A stretch of DNA of 5,052 nucleotides from Oscillospiraceae bacterium (GTDB lineage: Bacteria > Bacillota > Clostridia > Oscillospirales > Oscillospiraceae), in contig JAFZQQ010000031.1 of the NCBI GenBank assembly GCA_017620315.1, positions 1 to 5,052 of the forward strand, written 5' to 3'. A program made the translations under genes and the position numbers. Positions 4,956 through 5,052 of this stretch are shown here, in pieces. Each line of letters starts with the position of its first letter. The first letter of the stretch is position 1. Under the pieces are notes generated by a model, which searched no databases, was not told the DNA's origin, and saw nothing but the letters and a program-made list of their open reading frames with translations.

Positions 4956-5052
4956 ACAATCAACGCCACAAATACCAATGATATTGTAGGATCACCCCCG
5001 CGTGTGCGGGGAAAAGGTACATCTCGTCTACTGAATCGATGCAAAAAAAGGA
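4938..5052 (-). CRISPR. CRISPR array, type I-E-like repeats, trailer end (continues past right edge)
   Basis: A full 28-nt repeat occupies 4989-5016. A partial copy ends at 4955 and a third begins with GGA at 5050-5052. The period is exactly 61 bp both times, giving 33-nt spacers at 4956-4988 and 5017-5049. The repeat contains a perfect palindrome, CCCCGC (4996-5001), GTGT, GCGGGG (5006-5011). On the minus strand it reads with TTTTCCCCGC first and GGGGTGATCC last, like type I-E repeats. Array transcription is therefore placed on the minus strand, with the leader to the right outside the window. Spacers are AT-rich (11/33 and 12/33 GC) and unrelated to each other. No cas genes are visible. Type assignment by repeat alone is provisional. 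Confidence 0.88.

Noticed and set aside
4706..5044. 113-codon upstream extension of the Fe-S protein frame
   Set aside because: The extension reads antisense through the Crp/Fnr start and the CRISPR repeats. The ATG at 4705 has a proper GGGAGG site and begins exactly where ferredoxin homology starts.
4944..5052. In-frame continuation of the Crp/Fnr reading frame through repeat and spacers as a fusion protein
   Set aside because: The 36 added codons come from CRISPR repeat and spacer DNA and show no protein-like family features; openness over this length is expected by chance.

Overview
The window looks like chromosome from a GC-rich anaerobic member of the Bacillota, probably a gut-type Clostridia (Oscillospiraceae or Christensenellales-like). 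This rests on strong AGGAGG-type ribosome binding sites, sigma-70-type promoters with 17-bp spacers, high GC in most genes, and an anaerobe's gene repertoire: ferredoxin-like Fe-S protein, flavodoxin, DUF362, Nim-family protein and a Crp/Fnr regulator. The assignment is inference; no rRNA or other marker gene is present. Both ends are incomplete: DUF362 runs off the left edge and a CRISPR array runs off the right edge, so this may be an entire metagenomic contig.

Region 1 (about 1-2130, minus strand) is a compact four-gene operon. In transcription order it holds a Nim/pyridoxamine-oxidase-like flavoprotein (1977-1477), a small antibiotic-biosynthesis-monooxygenase (ABM) fold protein (1460-1128), a flavodoxin (1114-635) and the N-terminal half of a DUF362 protein (570 to the edge). 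A good promoter (TTGCGT-17-TATAAT) lies upstream, inside a long inverted repeat. The set suggests flavin- and Fe-S-linked redox or detoxification chemistry; the substrate cannot be told from sequence.

Region 2 (2136-4000) is a divergent pair: an EamA/DMT-family exporter on the minus strand and a LysR-type regulator on the plus strand. Their two promoters are interleaved on the same DNA, so the LysR protein probably controls the exporter and itself.

Region 3 (4007-4943) is a second divergent pair: a 232-residue protein with two cysteine clusters of ferredoxin type, and the start of a Crp/Fnr-family regulator. The intergenic region carries a 19-bp dyad overlapping the -10 elements predicted for both genes.

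Region 4 (about 4938-5052) is a CRISPR array of type I-E-like repeats with an exact 61-bp period (28-nt repeat, 33-nt spacer). Its outermost repeat is partial and is joined directly to codon 50 of the Crp/Fnr gene, which is thereby cut off. Judged by the repeat, the array is read on the minus strand with its leader beyond the right edge, so the junction is at the trailer end. A perfect minus-strand intrinsic terminator lies inside the remaining Crp/Fnr coding sequence, where it could end the array transcript. No cas genes are visible. The CRISPR/crp junction is the most unusual thing here; it could be a real rearrangement or an assembly chimera.
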